Source: an uncultured Halomonas sp. (GTDB lineage: Bacteria > Pseudomonadota > Gammaproteobacteria > Pseudomonadales > Halomonadaceae). From it: DNA of 64,000 bases. The stretch lies in the NCBI RefSeq assembly GCF_947500835.1, contig NZ_CANMTQ010000005.1:1-64000 (forward strand), in the 5' to 3' direction. Of this stretch, positions 25,435-33,681 are shown piece by piece (position 1 is the stretch's first letter; every line of letters starts with the position of its first letter). The notes below the pieces were generated by a model. That model saw only the letters and a program-made list of their open reading frames with translations. It was not told the DNA's origin and did no database searches. The translations under genes and the position numbers were made by a program.

Positions 25435-26361
25435 ATGTCATCGGTCATTAGCGTCTCGCAATTGTCCAAGACTTACGCCTCGGGCTTCAATGCCCTCAAG
25501 CAGATTGATCTCGATATCCAGCGCGGCGAGATTTTCGCCCTGCTCGGCCCCAACGGCGCCGGGAAGACGACCCTGATCAGCATCATCTGCGGGCTGGTCA
25601 ACCCGAGCGAGGGCACGGTGCTGGCGAATGGTTTTGATATCGTCAAGGAGTATCGCAAGGCCCGCTCCCAGATCGGCCTGGTGCCCCAGGAGCTGACCAC
25701 GGATGCCTTTGAAACCGTCTGGAACACGGTGAGCTTCAGCCGTGGCCTGTTCGGCAAGGCGGCGAGTCCGGAGCACATCGAAAAGGTGCTCAAGGACCTG
25801 GCCTTGTGGGACAAGCGCAACAACAAGCTGATCACGCTTTCCGGGGGCATGAAGCGCCGGGTATTGATCGCCAAGGCGCTCTCTCATGAGCCACAGATTC
25901 TGTTTCTCGACGAACCCACCGCCGGCGTGGACGTGGAGCTGCGCCGGGACATGTGGGAGGTGGTTCGCAAGCTGCGCGAAAGCGGCGTGACCATCATCCT
26001 CACCACCCACTACATCGAGGAAGCCGAGGAAATGGCGGATCGCATCGGCGTGATCAGCAACGGTGAAATCATCCTGGTAGAAGAGAAAGCCGCCTTGATG
26101 CAGCAGCTGGGACGCAAGCAGCTGACGCTGCAATTACAGGAACCCTTGGAGACCATTCCGGGCAATCTGAACGGCCACGACCTGGAACTCGCCGCGGACG
26201 GTCATGAACTGGTTTATACCTACGACTCTCAACAGGATCGTACCGGCATTCCGGGTCTGCTCGGCGAACTCAACGCGGCGGGTATCAATTTCAAGGATCT
26301 GCGTACCCATCAGAGCACCCTGGAAGAAATTTTCGTCAGCCTGGTAAGGAAGCGCCCATGA
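25435..26361 (+). CDS. ABC transporter ATP-binding protein, YadG-like
   Basis: A 308-residue ABC-2 type ATPase. Walker A is GPNGAGKTT, the signature LSGGMKRRV (a Met-Lys variant common in this family), Walker [13 protein letters not shown], and the switch histidine is in [11 protein letters not shown]-terminal extension of about 80 residues follows the ATPase fold. Its stop overlaps the permease start by four bases. The pair resembles E. coli YadG/YadH, exporters of unknown substrate. AAGGA precedes the ATG. Confidence 0.88.
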   Translation: MSSVISVSQLSKTYASGFNALKQIDLDIQRGEIFALLGPNGAGKTTLISIICGLVNPSEGTVLANGFDIVKEYRKARSQIGLVPQELTTDAFETVWNTVSFSRGLFGKAASPEHIEKVLKDLALWDKRNNKLITLSGGMKRRVLIAKALSHEPQILFLDEPTAGVDVELRRDMWEVVRKLRESGVTIILTTHYIEEAEEMADRIGVISNGEIILVEEKAALMQQLGRKQLTLQLQEPLETIPGNLNGHDLELAADGHELVYTYDSQQDRTGIPGLLGELNAAGINFKDLRTHQSTLEEIFVSLVRKRP

Positions 26362-27119
26362 ACCTTCAAGCCGTTGCCGCCATTTATCGTTTCGAGATGG
26401 CCCGGGCCAAGCGCACCCTGCTTCAGAGCGTGGTGTCGCCAGTCATTTCCACGTCGCTTTACTTCGTGGTCTTCGGCGCCGCCATTGGTTCACGCATCAC
26501 CGAAGTCGAAGGGGTCAGTTACGGCGCCTTCATCGTGCCGGGGCTGATCATGCTGATGCTGCTGACCCAGAGCGTGTCCAACGCCTCGTTTTCGATCTTT
26601 TTTCCTCGATTCTCCGGCACGATCTACGAGCTGCTGTCCGCCCCGGTCTCCTACTTCGAGATCGTGCTGGGCTACGTGGGAGCCGCCGCCACCAAGACCA
26701 TCGTGCTCGGGTTGATCATTCTGGTCACGGCGAATCTGTTCGTGCCGCTGCGCATCGAGCACCCCTTCTGGATGCTGCTGTTCCTGGTGCTCACGGCGCT
26801 GACCTTCAGCCTGCTCGGATTCATCATCGGCATCTGGGCGGATACCTTCGAGAAGCTGCAGCTGGTGCCGCTGCTGGTCATCACACCGCTGACCTTTCTC
26901 GGCGGCAGCTTCTACTCGATCAACATGCTGCCACCAATCTGGCAGACCATCACCCTGTTCAACCCGGTGGTCTATCTGGTCAGCGGCTTTCGCTGGAGCT
27001 TCTACGGCATCAGCGACGTCAGCGTGGCCGCAAGCCTGGCCATGATCCTGCTGTTCCTGGGGCTATGCCTCGGCGTGGTGGCCTGGATATTCAAGACCGG
27101 CTATCGGATCAAGCCGTGA
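26358..27119 (+). CDS. ABC-2 type permease, YadH-like
   Basis: A 253-residue inner-membrane permease with six hydrophobic segments and the ABC-2 pattern ([20 protein letters not shown], then [22 protein letters not shown] and [18 protein letters not shown]). It pairs with the preceding ATPase to form an exporter. Its stop codon overlaps, by four bases, the first codons of a HigB-toxin remnant, so a toxin-antitoxin locus seems to have been fused directly to the end of this operon. Confidence 0.88.
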   Translation: MNLQAVAAIYRFEMARAKRTLLQSVVSPVISTSLYFVVFGAAIGSRITEVEGVSYGAFIVPGLIMLMLLTQSVSNASFSIFFPRFSGTIYELLSAPVSYFEIVLGYVGAAATKTIVLGLIILVTANLFVPLRIEHPFWMLLFLVLTALTFSLLGFIIGIWADTFEKLQLVPLLVITPLTFLGGSFYSINMLPPIWQTITLFNPVVYLVSGFRWSFYGISDVSVAASLAMILLFLGLCLGVVAWIFKTGYRIKP

Positions 27120-27193
27120 AGACAACCCCGAAGCAGGATATTGAACTGGCCAAGAAACGCTTCACTGAGTTAGTGAAAAGAGGTAGAAAATGA
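27116..27193 (+). pseudogene. C-terminal remnant of a HigB-like toxin
   Basis: Directly after the permease, one frame reads [20 protein letters not shown] to a TGA that overlaps the ATG of the following antitoxin (ATGA). This is what the last codons of a Gp49/HigB-type toxin look like (typical ends read KKTQKTPxxEIELAKxR), and the overlap is the normal toxin-antitoxin junction. Only about 24 codons remain; the N-terminal three quarters are missing. The identification rests on the short motif plus the junction. Confidence 0.65.
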
Positions 27194-27468
27194 CCGAGCA
27201 ACGATTTGAAAGCGTGTGGGACGCCATTGCGGATACGCCGGGGGAAGCAGCGAATCTGCGCACTCGCGCCGAATTGATGCAGCAAATCACCGCTATCATT
27301 CAAGACAATGGCTGGACACAGGCGGAGGCTGCCAGGCGCTGCGGCGTCACTCAACCTCGGATCAGTGACCTAACCCGAGGCCGCGTGTCTTCCTTCTCCA
27401 TCGACTCGCTGGTCAATATCGCCACCGCTATCGGTCGAAAAGTTCATATCGAGATTGAAGTGGCATGA
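27190..27468 (+). CDS. XRE-family antitoxin, HigA-like, without its toxin
   Basis: A 92-residue helix-turn-helix protein: ESVWDAIADTPGEAANLRTR, then WTQAEAARRCGVTQPRISDL (the DNA-binding helices), then FSIDSLVNIATAIG. This is the usual HigA-like partner of Gp49/HigB toxins, where the toxin gene comes first. Here only the last codons of the toxin are left upstream, so the antitoxin is an orphan. It may be kept to counter related toxins or be on the way out. Its last 41 bases overlap the end of the convergent histidine kinase gene. Confidence 0.8.
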   Translation: MTEQRFESVWDAIADTPGEAANLRTRAELMQQITAIIQDNGWTQAEAARRCGVTQPRISDLTRGRVSSFSIDSLVNIATAIGRKVHIEIEVA

Positions 27469-28762
27469 TAAGCCTGACCGTCAGCCCGCCCGAGGCGCTA
27501 TTGGCTGCCTCGACGCTCCCGCCATGAGCCGCGAGGATATCCTTGGCGATGGCGAGCCCCAGCCCCCAGCCTTTGCCGCCCCGGGCCTGATCCGAGCGGA
27601 AGAAGGGCTCGAACAGCTTGTTCAGGTCCTCATCCGGCACACCGGGGCCTTCGTCGCGAATCTCGCAGACCAGCCGTTGTTCTTCCAGGGTCACCTTGAT
27701 ATGGATCTCGGACCCTGAGGGTGAGTGATCCAAGGCGTTCTGCAATACGTTATCCAGGGCGCGATGGATCAGATCGGCGTCACCGAGGATTGTCGCCTCG
27801 TCTGCATGCTCCTTTACGCTCAACTGGCAATCTACGCCACGCTGAGCGGCGTAATCCGCCACCCCGGCCAACACTTCTTCCAGCACGTTGACGAAACGCA
27901 GCGATTGTCGCGCGATCGTTCCGCCCTTCTCGCTCACCCGGTACAGCGTGAGAAGCTGCGCGGTCATCGCCTCCAAGCGTTCGTTCTGGCGCAGGATCGT
28001 CGTCATCAGCTCCGGTTCCTGTCCGCCGTCCGCGGCCAGCTCGATGGCCACGCGCTGGCGCGCCAGGGGCGTGCGCAAATCGTGGGAAACATCACGCAAA
28101 AGCTGATGCTGGCGGGTCAGCAGCGTGTCCAGGCGCGCCGTCATGGCATTGAAGGCGCTTGCCAGGGCGCCGATCTCGTCACGCCGATCGACGACGGTTG
28201 CGCTCACCCGCAGCGAGGTATCGCCCTCGGCAATGGCGCGAGCAGTGGTTTCCACCTGGCGCAGCGGCCGGCTGATGTGACGAGCAATCCACCAGCAGGC
28301 GAAGGTAATCAAGCCAAACGTCAGGCCCAGTTCAAGCGAACGAAACCAGCGAGGATCGAGCCAGCCTTGGCCACGCCCACCGCGCGGCCAGGCCAATAAC
28401 TGATACCCTTGCGGCGCAGCGATCACCGCCGGGCGCTGAGGATAGCCCTCTCGACGACTGCGCGGATGACTCCTCGGACTGATGCCTTCAGCTTCGTCTC
28501 CTTCCAGCAGAATCAGCTGCAGTTGCAAACGCTGACCTTGCCGGTGGAGAAACCGCCGAGCTGCACGGCGCTGGTGCGAGGTTTCCAATTCGACTGCTTG
28601 CCGAGCCAGCGCCACGAGATCCTCGCGCTGTTCGAGCTGGGCACGTTCCCTTCGCGCCAGTTCGTGCAGCGCCATGTTGCTGGCAAACACGGCGGCGATC
28701 ATGGCGATCCAGATCAGCAGGAAGATACGCCAGAACAGCGGCCAACTCAGACGGCGCCTCAT
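27428..28762 (-). CDS. cpxA: Sensor histidine kinase, CpxA-like
   Basis: A 444-residue membrane kinase. Two membrane helices (about 9-30 and 143-163) enclose a roughly 110-residue periplasmic sensor. HAMP follows, then the phosphoacceptor histidine in DVSHDLRTPL (about H227), the N box VLQNALDHS, the D box IRDEGPGVP and GWGLGLAIAK. It probably senses envelope stress and phosphorylates the response regulator with which it overlaps by four bases. Its last codons (about QSRYELFDR) are read from the antisense strand of the HigA-like gene, so its natural stop was probably lost when that locus arrived. Confidence 0.84.
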   Translation of the reverse strand: MRRRLSWPLFWRIFLLIWIAMIAAVFASNMALHELARRERAQLEQREDLVALARQAVELETSHQRRAARRFLHRQGQRLQLQLILLEGDEAEGISPRSHPRSRREGYPQRPAVIAAPQGYQLLAWPRGGRGQGWLDPRWFRSLELGLTFGLITFACWWIARHISRPLRQVETTARAIAEGDTSLRVSATVVDRRDEIGALASAFNAMTARLDTLLTRQHQLLRDVSHDLRTPLARQRVAIELAADGGQEPELMTTILRQNERLEAMTAQLLTLYRVSEKGGTIARQSLRFVNVLEEVLAGVADYAAQRGVDCQLSVKEHADEATILGDADLIHRALDNVLQNALDHSPSGSEIHIKVTLEEQRLVCEIRDEGPGVPDEDLNKLFEPFFRSDQARGGKGWGLGLAIAKDILAAHGGSVEAANSASGGLTVRLIMPLQSRYELFDR

Positions 28763-29460
28763 GCCGGGCTCCGATAGCTGTAGCCCAGGCCACGCACCGT
28801 CTCGATACGGGACGGCTCTCCACCCTCGAGCTTGCCACCGTCCAGCTTGCGACGCAGATTGCTGACGTGCATGTCCAGGGTGCGATCATGCGGCGTCAAT
28901 CGCCGTCCCAGGGCCCACTGCATCAGATCGGTCTTGCGCACCACCGAACCAATCCGGCTCAGCAGCACCTGAAGGATCTCGTATTCCGTGGCGGTCAGGT
29001 CCAGCGGCTGCCCGTTCTGGAAGACCCGGCGCTGATCCGGTTCGACACGCAGATCGCCTATGGTCTGGGCGTCATCGATATCGGTTTCCCGATCCCAGGC
29101 AACGCGTCGCAAGATGGCCTGAATGCGCGCGACCAGCTCTCGCGGATTGCAGGGCTTGGGAATATAGTCGTCGGCGCCGACCTCGAAACCGACGATGCGA
29201 TCGGTTTCCTCGCCACGCGCCGTGAGCAGGATCACCGGCAGGCGCGTTCTGCCACGCAGGCGGCGCAGTACTTCCAGACCGTTGATATCCGGCAGCATGA
29301 TGTCCAGCACCACCAGATCGACGAGTTCTTCCTGGGCAAGCGCCAGTCCGTCGAAACCATTGGCTGCCTCTCGCACGTCCAGTCCTTGCCCGCTCAGATA
29401 GCGCGCCAGCAGACTACGTAGTTCGTCGTCGTCCTCGATGAGTAAGATGCGGCTCTGCAC
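28759..29460 (-). CDS. cpxR: Response regulator, CpxR-like
   Basis: A 233-residue OmpR-family regulator. The receiver domain has the acidic pocket EDDD near residue 10, the phosphorylation site VVLDIMLPD (about D53) and the conserved Lys in YIPKP. The C-terminal winged helix ends TLDMHVSNLRRKLDG and GLGYSY. The start is GTG, supported by GGAG eight bases upstream. It is divergent from a Spy/CpxP-like gene, the classic Cpx target, and a candidate CpxR box lies between them. RstA/OmpR-like roles are possible, but this context favours Cpx. Confidence 0.84.
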   Translation of the reverse strand: MQSRILLIEDDDELRSLLARYLSGQGLDVREAANGFDGLALAQEELVDLVVLDIMLPDINGLEVLRRLRGRTRLPVILLTARGEETDRIVGFEVGADDYIPKPCNPRELVARIQAILRRVAWDRETDIDDAQTIGDLRVEPDQRRVFQNGQPLDLTATEYEILQVLLSRIGSVVRKTDLMQWALGRRLTPHDRTLDMHVSNLRRKLDGGKLEGGEPSRIETVRGLGYSYRSPA

Positions 29461-29523
29461 CCATTATTCTCCGCTTGAAGCCCGTTTCGATTGTAGCGTG
29501 CTCCGTCGACGCCATTCTCCGCC

Positions 29524-29539
29524 TTTACTCAATCTTTAC
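29524..29539 (-). promoter_or_regulatory. Candidate CpxR binding box
   Basis: On the minus strand the bases read GTAAA-GATTGA-GTAAA, two direct GTAAA half-sites with a 6-base spacer. The E. coli CpxR consensus is GTAAA repeated with about five bases between. It lies in the gap between the CpxR-like gene and the divergent Spy/CpxP-like gene, where a shared autoregulatory site would be expected. Confidence 0.55.
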
Positions 29540-29631
29540 ATCGCCCTGACGGCACCTGACATCCCAAGCGATACGCTGTAACCAATCCAGAGCGATCGCC
29601 CTGGCCCACAGCGAACCACGAGGAGAACATC

Positions 29632-30213
29632 ATGAAATTTCCAACTTCACGCAAGCTGATCCTGCCCCTGGCCATCGCCGCCACATTGAGCGTTAGCCCG
29701 CTGGCCCTGGCCTGGTCCGGTGGCGGCTACAACGGCGGTGGCGACGGCAAGCACTCCCAGCGCGACTGTCAGCGCGGCAAGCAGTCCGGCATGATGCATG
29801 GCTCCCAGGGCAAGATGAGCCATCATCGCTTTGAGCACATGGCCATGCGCCTTGGCCTAAGCGAAGACCAGCGCGATGCAATGCGCGATATCTTTGACGA
29901 AAAGCGCGAGGAGCGCCGTGACCAGCGCCAGCAGAAACAAGACCAGGATCGCCCACAGCTGTTCAGCGGCGACCCGACCAGCAGTGACTACCAGGCCAGG
30001 GTTGAAGAGGCGGCGGACAGGGCTGCCGAAATGGCCCGCCAGCGGGTTCAGTCCCGTGCGGATACATACAGCGCCCTCTATGAGGTGCTAGATGAAGAAC
30101 AGCGCGACATCTGGGCCAAGATGCAATCCGAGCGTCAGGAAATGAAAGCCGAGCGCCGGGAGATGAAGGCCGAGCGCATGGAGCAGCGCGGGGATGGGGA
30201 TCGCCGTAACTGA
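29632..30213 (+). CDS. Spy/CpxP-family periplasmic protein
   Basis: A 193-residue exported protein with a signal peptide ending near PLALA. A Gly/His/Met-rich stretch follows (GGGYNGGGDGKHSQ and MMHGSQGKMSHHRFEHM), then two LTxxQ-type motifs (LSEDQRDAM and LDEEQRDIW) in a charged helical protein, as in Spy, CpxP and ZraP. These proteins act as periplasmic chaperones or stress-feedback inhibitors of the kinase. The His/Met-rich part may bind metal, which is inference. GAGGAGA precedes the ATG, and a candidate CpxR box lies about 100 bases upstream. Confidence 0.83.
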   Translation: MKFPTSRKLILPLAIAATLSVSPLALAWSGGGYNGGGDGKHSQRDCQRGKQSGMMHGSQGKMSHHRFEHMAMRLGLSEDQRDAMRDIFDEKREERRDQRQQKQDQDRPQLFSGDPTSSDYQARVEEAADRAAEMARQRVQSRADTYSALYEVLDEEQRDIWAKMQSERQEMKAERREMKAERMEQRGDGDRRN

Positions 30214-30314
30214 TCCTGAACCGGCCGGGGGCGAATTCGTGTTGGTCCCCGGCCAACCTCTCGACTCATCGCAACGAGACAGAGGGTCATGAAACGTCTC
30301 AAGCGGATATTCGT

Positions 30315-31601
30315 CTAGTACACCGCGACGCTCTGCGCTTCCCGTCGCCGCTGGGCGCGACCCAGCACTAAGCCGGTACCGGCCCAGGTCAGGGCAATGC
30401 CGGCGCCGATGAACATGGCAAGCCCCGGCAGTTCCGCAAGCAGATCCAGCCCGCGCTTGAGCCAACCGCTGATGGCGTCGCCGCCACGGTAGATGACGGT
30501 GTCGATGAAGTTCTTGGCTTTGAATTTCTGTTGCGGCGACACCACCGTGTAGAGCATTTCCCGACCCGGTCGCACCAAGGCGTACTCGCCGAACCGGCGC
30601 GCCACCATGATCACCACGAATACCGCGAAGGTAGGCGCCAGGGCCAGCCATAGGAAACCGACGGCAATCACCAGCGGCACCGCCACCAGCAGCACGCCGA
30701 TGCCCAGGCGCTGGGCGATACGACCAGTAAGAAAGACCTGGGTGAAAATCGCCAGGGCCTGCACCGTCATATCGATCAGGCCGAATACCTGGGTCTGCTG
30801 GACGGGGTCCGGGAAGCGCTGCGCCACCAATTCGGCCTGCTCGAAATAGAGAAAGGTGCTGACGCTGGCCAACAGGACCACGAACAGCGCAATACCCATC
30901 AAGAAAGGGGTGCGCGCCACTTCCACGGCGCCATCGAAGGGGTTGCCCCCCAGGCTGACATGGCGTTCCTCCTCTGCGGGCCGTTCGTCCTGGGCCAGCG
31001 GGTGTCTGTCACGCCAGCGGTAGAGCCACATGGCGGCGCCGACACTGCCCGCCAGCAACAGGGCCGCCACCGCCAGCAGGCCGCTATGCTGGAGGGGCGC
31101 GACCAGCAAGATCCCCGCGCTGGGCCCTACCAGACCGCCCAGACTTGCGCCCCCTGCCATCATGCCGAACAGGCGCTTGGCCTGGGCCGTGGAAAAGACA
31201 TCCGCGAGCACGCTCCAGGCCAGGGAAATCGCCACCAGATTGAACACGGATAGCCAGATATAGAAGGCGCGCGCCAGCCAGGGATTGTCCGGCTGATTCA
31301 GGAACAACGCCGCGAACAGCAGCAGGTTGAGGATAAAGAAGCCGTAGGCGTAGGGCAGGATACGTCGCCGGGCCACCCGGGATGCCAGCCAGCCAAACAG
31401 CGGCAGTACCACTAGCGTGGATACGAAGGTGCCGGTAAACAGCCACTGCAGATTGTCCACGCCACCGGCCACGCCCATGGTTTCCCGTACCGGCCGCAGC
31501 ATGAAATAGCCGGTGAACAATAGAAAGAACAGGATCAGGCCAGCCAACACCGGCGAGGCTTCTCCTGGGCGCAAATTGAACAGGCGCGTCAAGAAATCCA
31601 T
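30315..31601 (-). CDS. MFS-type carrier related to ATP/ADP (NTT) translocases
   Basis: A 428-residue inner-membrane protein with about twelve hydrophobic segments. LLFTGYFMLRPVRETMGVAG near the start and LVRPGREMLYTVVSPQQKFKAKNF later resemble the NTT/TlcA nucleotide translocase family found in intracellular bacteria and, as short uncharacterised homologues, in many free-living proteobacteria. The substrate is unknown, and nucleotide exchange should not be assumed. The gene starts four bases after the stop of the preceding aldo/keto reductase gene, so the two form an operon. Confidence 0.75.
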   Translation of the reverse strand: MDFLTRLFNLRPGEASPVLAGLILFFLLFTGYFMLRPVRETMGVAGGVDNLQWLFTGTFVSTLVVLPLFGWLASRVARRRILPYAYGFFILNLLLFAALFLNQPDNPWLARAFYIWLSVFNLVAISLAWSVLADVFSTAQAKRLFGMMAGGASLGGLVGPSAGILLVAPLQHSGLLAVAALLLAGSVGAAMWLYRWRDRHPLAQDERPAEEERHVSLGGNPFDGAVEVARTPFLMGIALFVVLLASVSTFLYFEQAELVAQRFPDPVQQTQVFGLIDMTVQALAIFTQVFLTGRIAQRLGIGVLLVAVPLVIAVGFLWLALAPTFAVFVVIMVARRFGEYALVRPGREMLYTVVSPQQKFKAKNFIDTVIYRGGDAISGWLKRGLDLLAELPGLAMFIGAGIALTWAGTGLVLGRAQRRREAQSVAVY

Positions 31602-31605
31602 TCAC

Positions 31606-32553
31606 CTAGAGTTCCATGGTGATCAGTTCGCGTTGCTGTGCCTCGCTCAACAAGGGACCATAACCGGCCCGGAGATTGTCCCGCTGATGGTCGGGCTTGC
31701 TGGTAGCCGGAATCACCGCAGTCACCGCCGGATGGCTGATGGCAAATTTGAGAAACAGCTGTGCCCAGCTCTGCGCGCCGACCTCCCCGGCCCAGCTGGG
31801 CAGAGGCTTGCCCTCAACCCTGGAGAAGAGGTCGCCGTCATCGAAAGCGCGGTTGATCAGGACCGCCACCCCCTTGTCTCGAGCCAAGGGAAGCACTTCC
31901 TGGGCGGCCTGGGGGGAACTGATGGAATAATTGATCTGGATGAAGTCCAGCGGTTCCTTACGTAGAATGCGCGCCATTTCATCCAGGCCATAGGGCGTGT
32001 AATGGGTTATGCCCACGTAGCGCGTCTTGCCCTGTTCCTTGAGCTCATGGGCGTAGGCAAGCTGCGTTTGCCAGTCCCGCAGGTTATGGACCTGCAACAG
32101 TTCAACATGATCGGTGCGCAGGGCCTCCAGGGAACCTGCCCATTGTCGCTGTGCCGCCTCGCGGCTGTCCGCGGCGATCTTGGTCGCCAGAAAGCATTGA
32201 TCGCGCCAACCGCCTTCCTCAAGCAAGGCGCCAAGTATCCGATCCGCACCGGCGTAGTTCGGTGACGTATCGAACACCCTGGCGCCACTGGCGAAGAAGA
32301 TCGTCATGACTTCTTTGAGACGTTGATACTTGTCCGAGCCAATGTCTGCCACGAAACTGCCGGAAGTGCCTGCGCCGATAACCGGGAGCTGTTCGTCGGG
32401 GCCGGGAATCGTGCGGGTACGCAGCGTTTCCGAAGGCGGCAACGCATCAGCATCGTTCTGGCCATTGGAGGCGAGCGTCGAAAAAGACGCGCCGAGTGTC
32501 AGGCCGGCGCCCATCCAGAGGGTGGTAGTGAGAAAATCGCGACGTGATTGCAT
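31606..32553 (-). CDS. Tat-exported aldo/keto reductase
   Basis: A 315-residue aldo/keto reductase with a twin-arginine signal (MQSRRDFLTTTLWMGAG), so it is likely folded with its cofactor before export to the periplasm. The catalytic tetrad is visible: Asp and Tyr in FDTSPNYAGAD, Lys in FLATKIAAD, His in LLQVHNL. The C-terminal cofactor end has ATSKPDHQRDN. What supplies NADPH outside the cytoplasm is unclear, so it may keep a tightly bound cofactor or have another role. It is followed by the NTT-like carrier gene. Confidence 0.85.
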   Translation of the reverse strand: MQSRRDFLTTTLWMGAGLTLGASFSTLASNGQNDADALPPSETLRTRTIPGPDEQLPVIGAGTSGSFVADIGSDKYQRLKEVMTIFFASGARVFDTSPNYAGADRILGALLEEGGWRDQCFLATKIAADSREAAQRQWAGSLEALRTDHVELLQVHNLRDWQTQLAYAHELKEQGKTRYVGITHYTPYGLDEMARILRKEPLDFIQINYSISSPQAAQEVLPLARDKGVAVLINRAFDDGDLFSRVEGKPLPSWAGEVGAQSWAQLFLKFAISHPAVTAVIPATSKPDHQRDNLRAGYGPLLSEAQQRELITMEL

Positions 32554-32884
32554 GGCGTTCTACTTTCCTGCTCCGGTGAAAGGACAGTACTGGTTCCAGC
32601 CCCTGTACGTTATTGCTTGCATCATCTCGAGTTCGCATCGAACGCGACAGTAGCCAGTAATGCTGTCTTGCATCCTTCTTTATTCTTCGTCTTCCTTAGA
32701 CCTGGCTCAGCAGCTCATTGAACTGCCTGAGTCATTAAAGTCTCCTGTTTTCAGGATGACGAACAGCACAGCGTGTCACTGCAGCGTAGTGGGCAAGCGC
32801 AAGTCCTGCACGAGAGCGTTAGACTCACGTGAAAAATGCTAGCGTGATAGCAACGGCAAGGAACAATCAGTCAAGGAGAGGTTG
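32554..32884. other. Intergenic gap between divergent genes
   Basis: 331 bases between the Tat-exported reductase and the DUF3108-like gene. It must hold both promoters. A 60-codon plus-strand open frame in it (32660-32842) has no clear homology or ribosome binding site and is not called. An AAGGAG site at the right edge belongs to the downstream gene. No hairpin, repeat or RNA gene was recognised. Confidence 0.5.
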
Positions 32885-33580
32885 ATGAAAGCGGCAGCAT
32901 ACAATGTACTCGTATTCTTTATTCTATCTGTAGCGGCCATTCAGCCAGGGTTGGCTCAGAATCAGGTTCAGGCGACGCCGGCACCCTTCAAGGCTACCTA
33001 TTCGCTTGTCATCAAGGGCTGGCCGGATGCGCGAATTCAACATCGCTTATCCCATCAAGGAGCCTTATGGCAAAGCGAGATGAGCGCGTCCATTGCCACG
33101 GCAAAGGGGGATGAGCTCAGTCGCTTTCGTCTTGAGGGAGACACTGTCGATGCCCAGATCTATTCCAGCGGCTATCGCTTTCTGGGCTTCGGGGACCGCT
33201 ATGAGCTCAATGCCAACGAATTGAGCAAGCTACCGGACAGGCAGACGGCGCTGTTCATCCTTTCGCGTGCCGCCAAGGATGCGCGCTGCACCCACAGTCA
33301 GGTCGCTCCTTGTCGCTTGAGCTTTTTAAACCATAAAGGTAAAGAAAGGCTGCTGAGATACCGTGTCGTCAAGCATGATCAGGTGACCGTGCCTGCGGGT
33401 ACTTTTCCTCGTGTCGTCGTCGATGCCTGGGATCCTGAAGCACGCGATCGCCATATGTTCATCGGCTTTCATTCCAACGTTCCGGGGCTTTTGTTGAGCT
33501 TCGAATATCACAGCGAGGGCGAACGCAAGAGCCATCTAACCCTGAGCCGTCTAACGCTTGAAACTTCAGCCAATCGCTAG
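32885..33580 (+). CDS. Exported DUF3108-like protein
   Basis: A 231-residue protein with an N-terminal signal peptide ending near GLAQ. The body FKATYSLVIKGWPDARIQHR and later FPRVVVDAWDPEARDR with YRVVKHDQVTVPAGTF match the pattern of DUF3108 proteins, periplasmic or outer-membrane-associated proteins of unknown role. AAGGAG lies six bases before the ATG; a TTG three bases upstream is also in frame. It stands alone. Confidence 0.72.
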   Translation: MKAAAYNVLVFFILSVAAIQPGLAQNQVQATPAPFKATYSLVIKGWPDARIQHRLSHQGALWQSEMSASIATAKGDELSRFRLEGDTVDAQIYSSGYRFLGFGDRYELNANELSKLPDRQTALFILSRAAKDARCTHSQVAPCRLSFLNHKGKERLLRYRVVKHDQVTVPAGTFPRVVVDAWDPEARDRHMFIGFHSNVPGLLLSFEYHSEGERKSHLTLSRLTLETSANR

Positions 33581-33681
33581 CCTGTAATCAGCAATCCTGA
33601 TGGGATATCAGCGAAACTCACTTACGAGTCGCTGCACTAACCGCTAAAGTAGAGCGCCCTGTTCGCTGTTGGAAAATTTCG

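Noticed and set aside
30223..30254. GGCCGGGG/CCCCGGCC hairpin after the Spy-like gene
   Set aside because: The loop is 16 bases and no T tract follows on either strand, so it was not called a terminator.
32660..32842. 60-codon open frame in the gap before the DUF3108-like gene
   Set aside because: No ribosome binding site, domain or neighbour context supports it.
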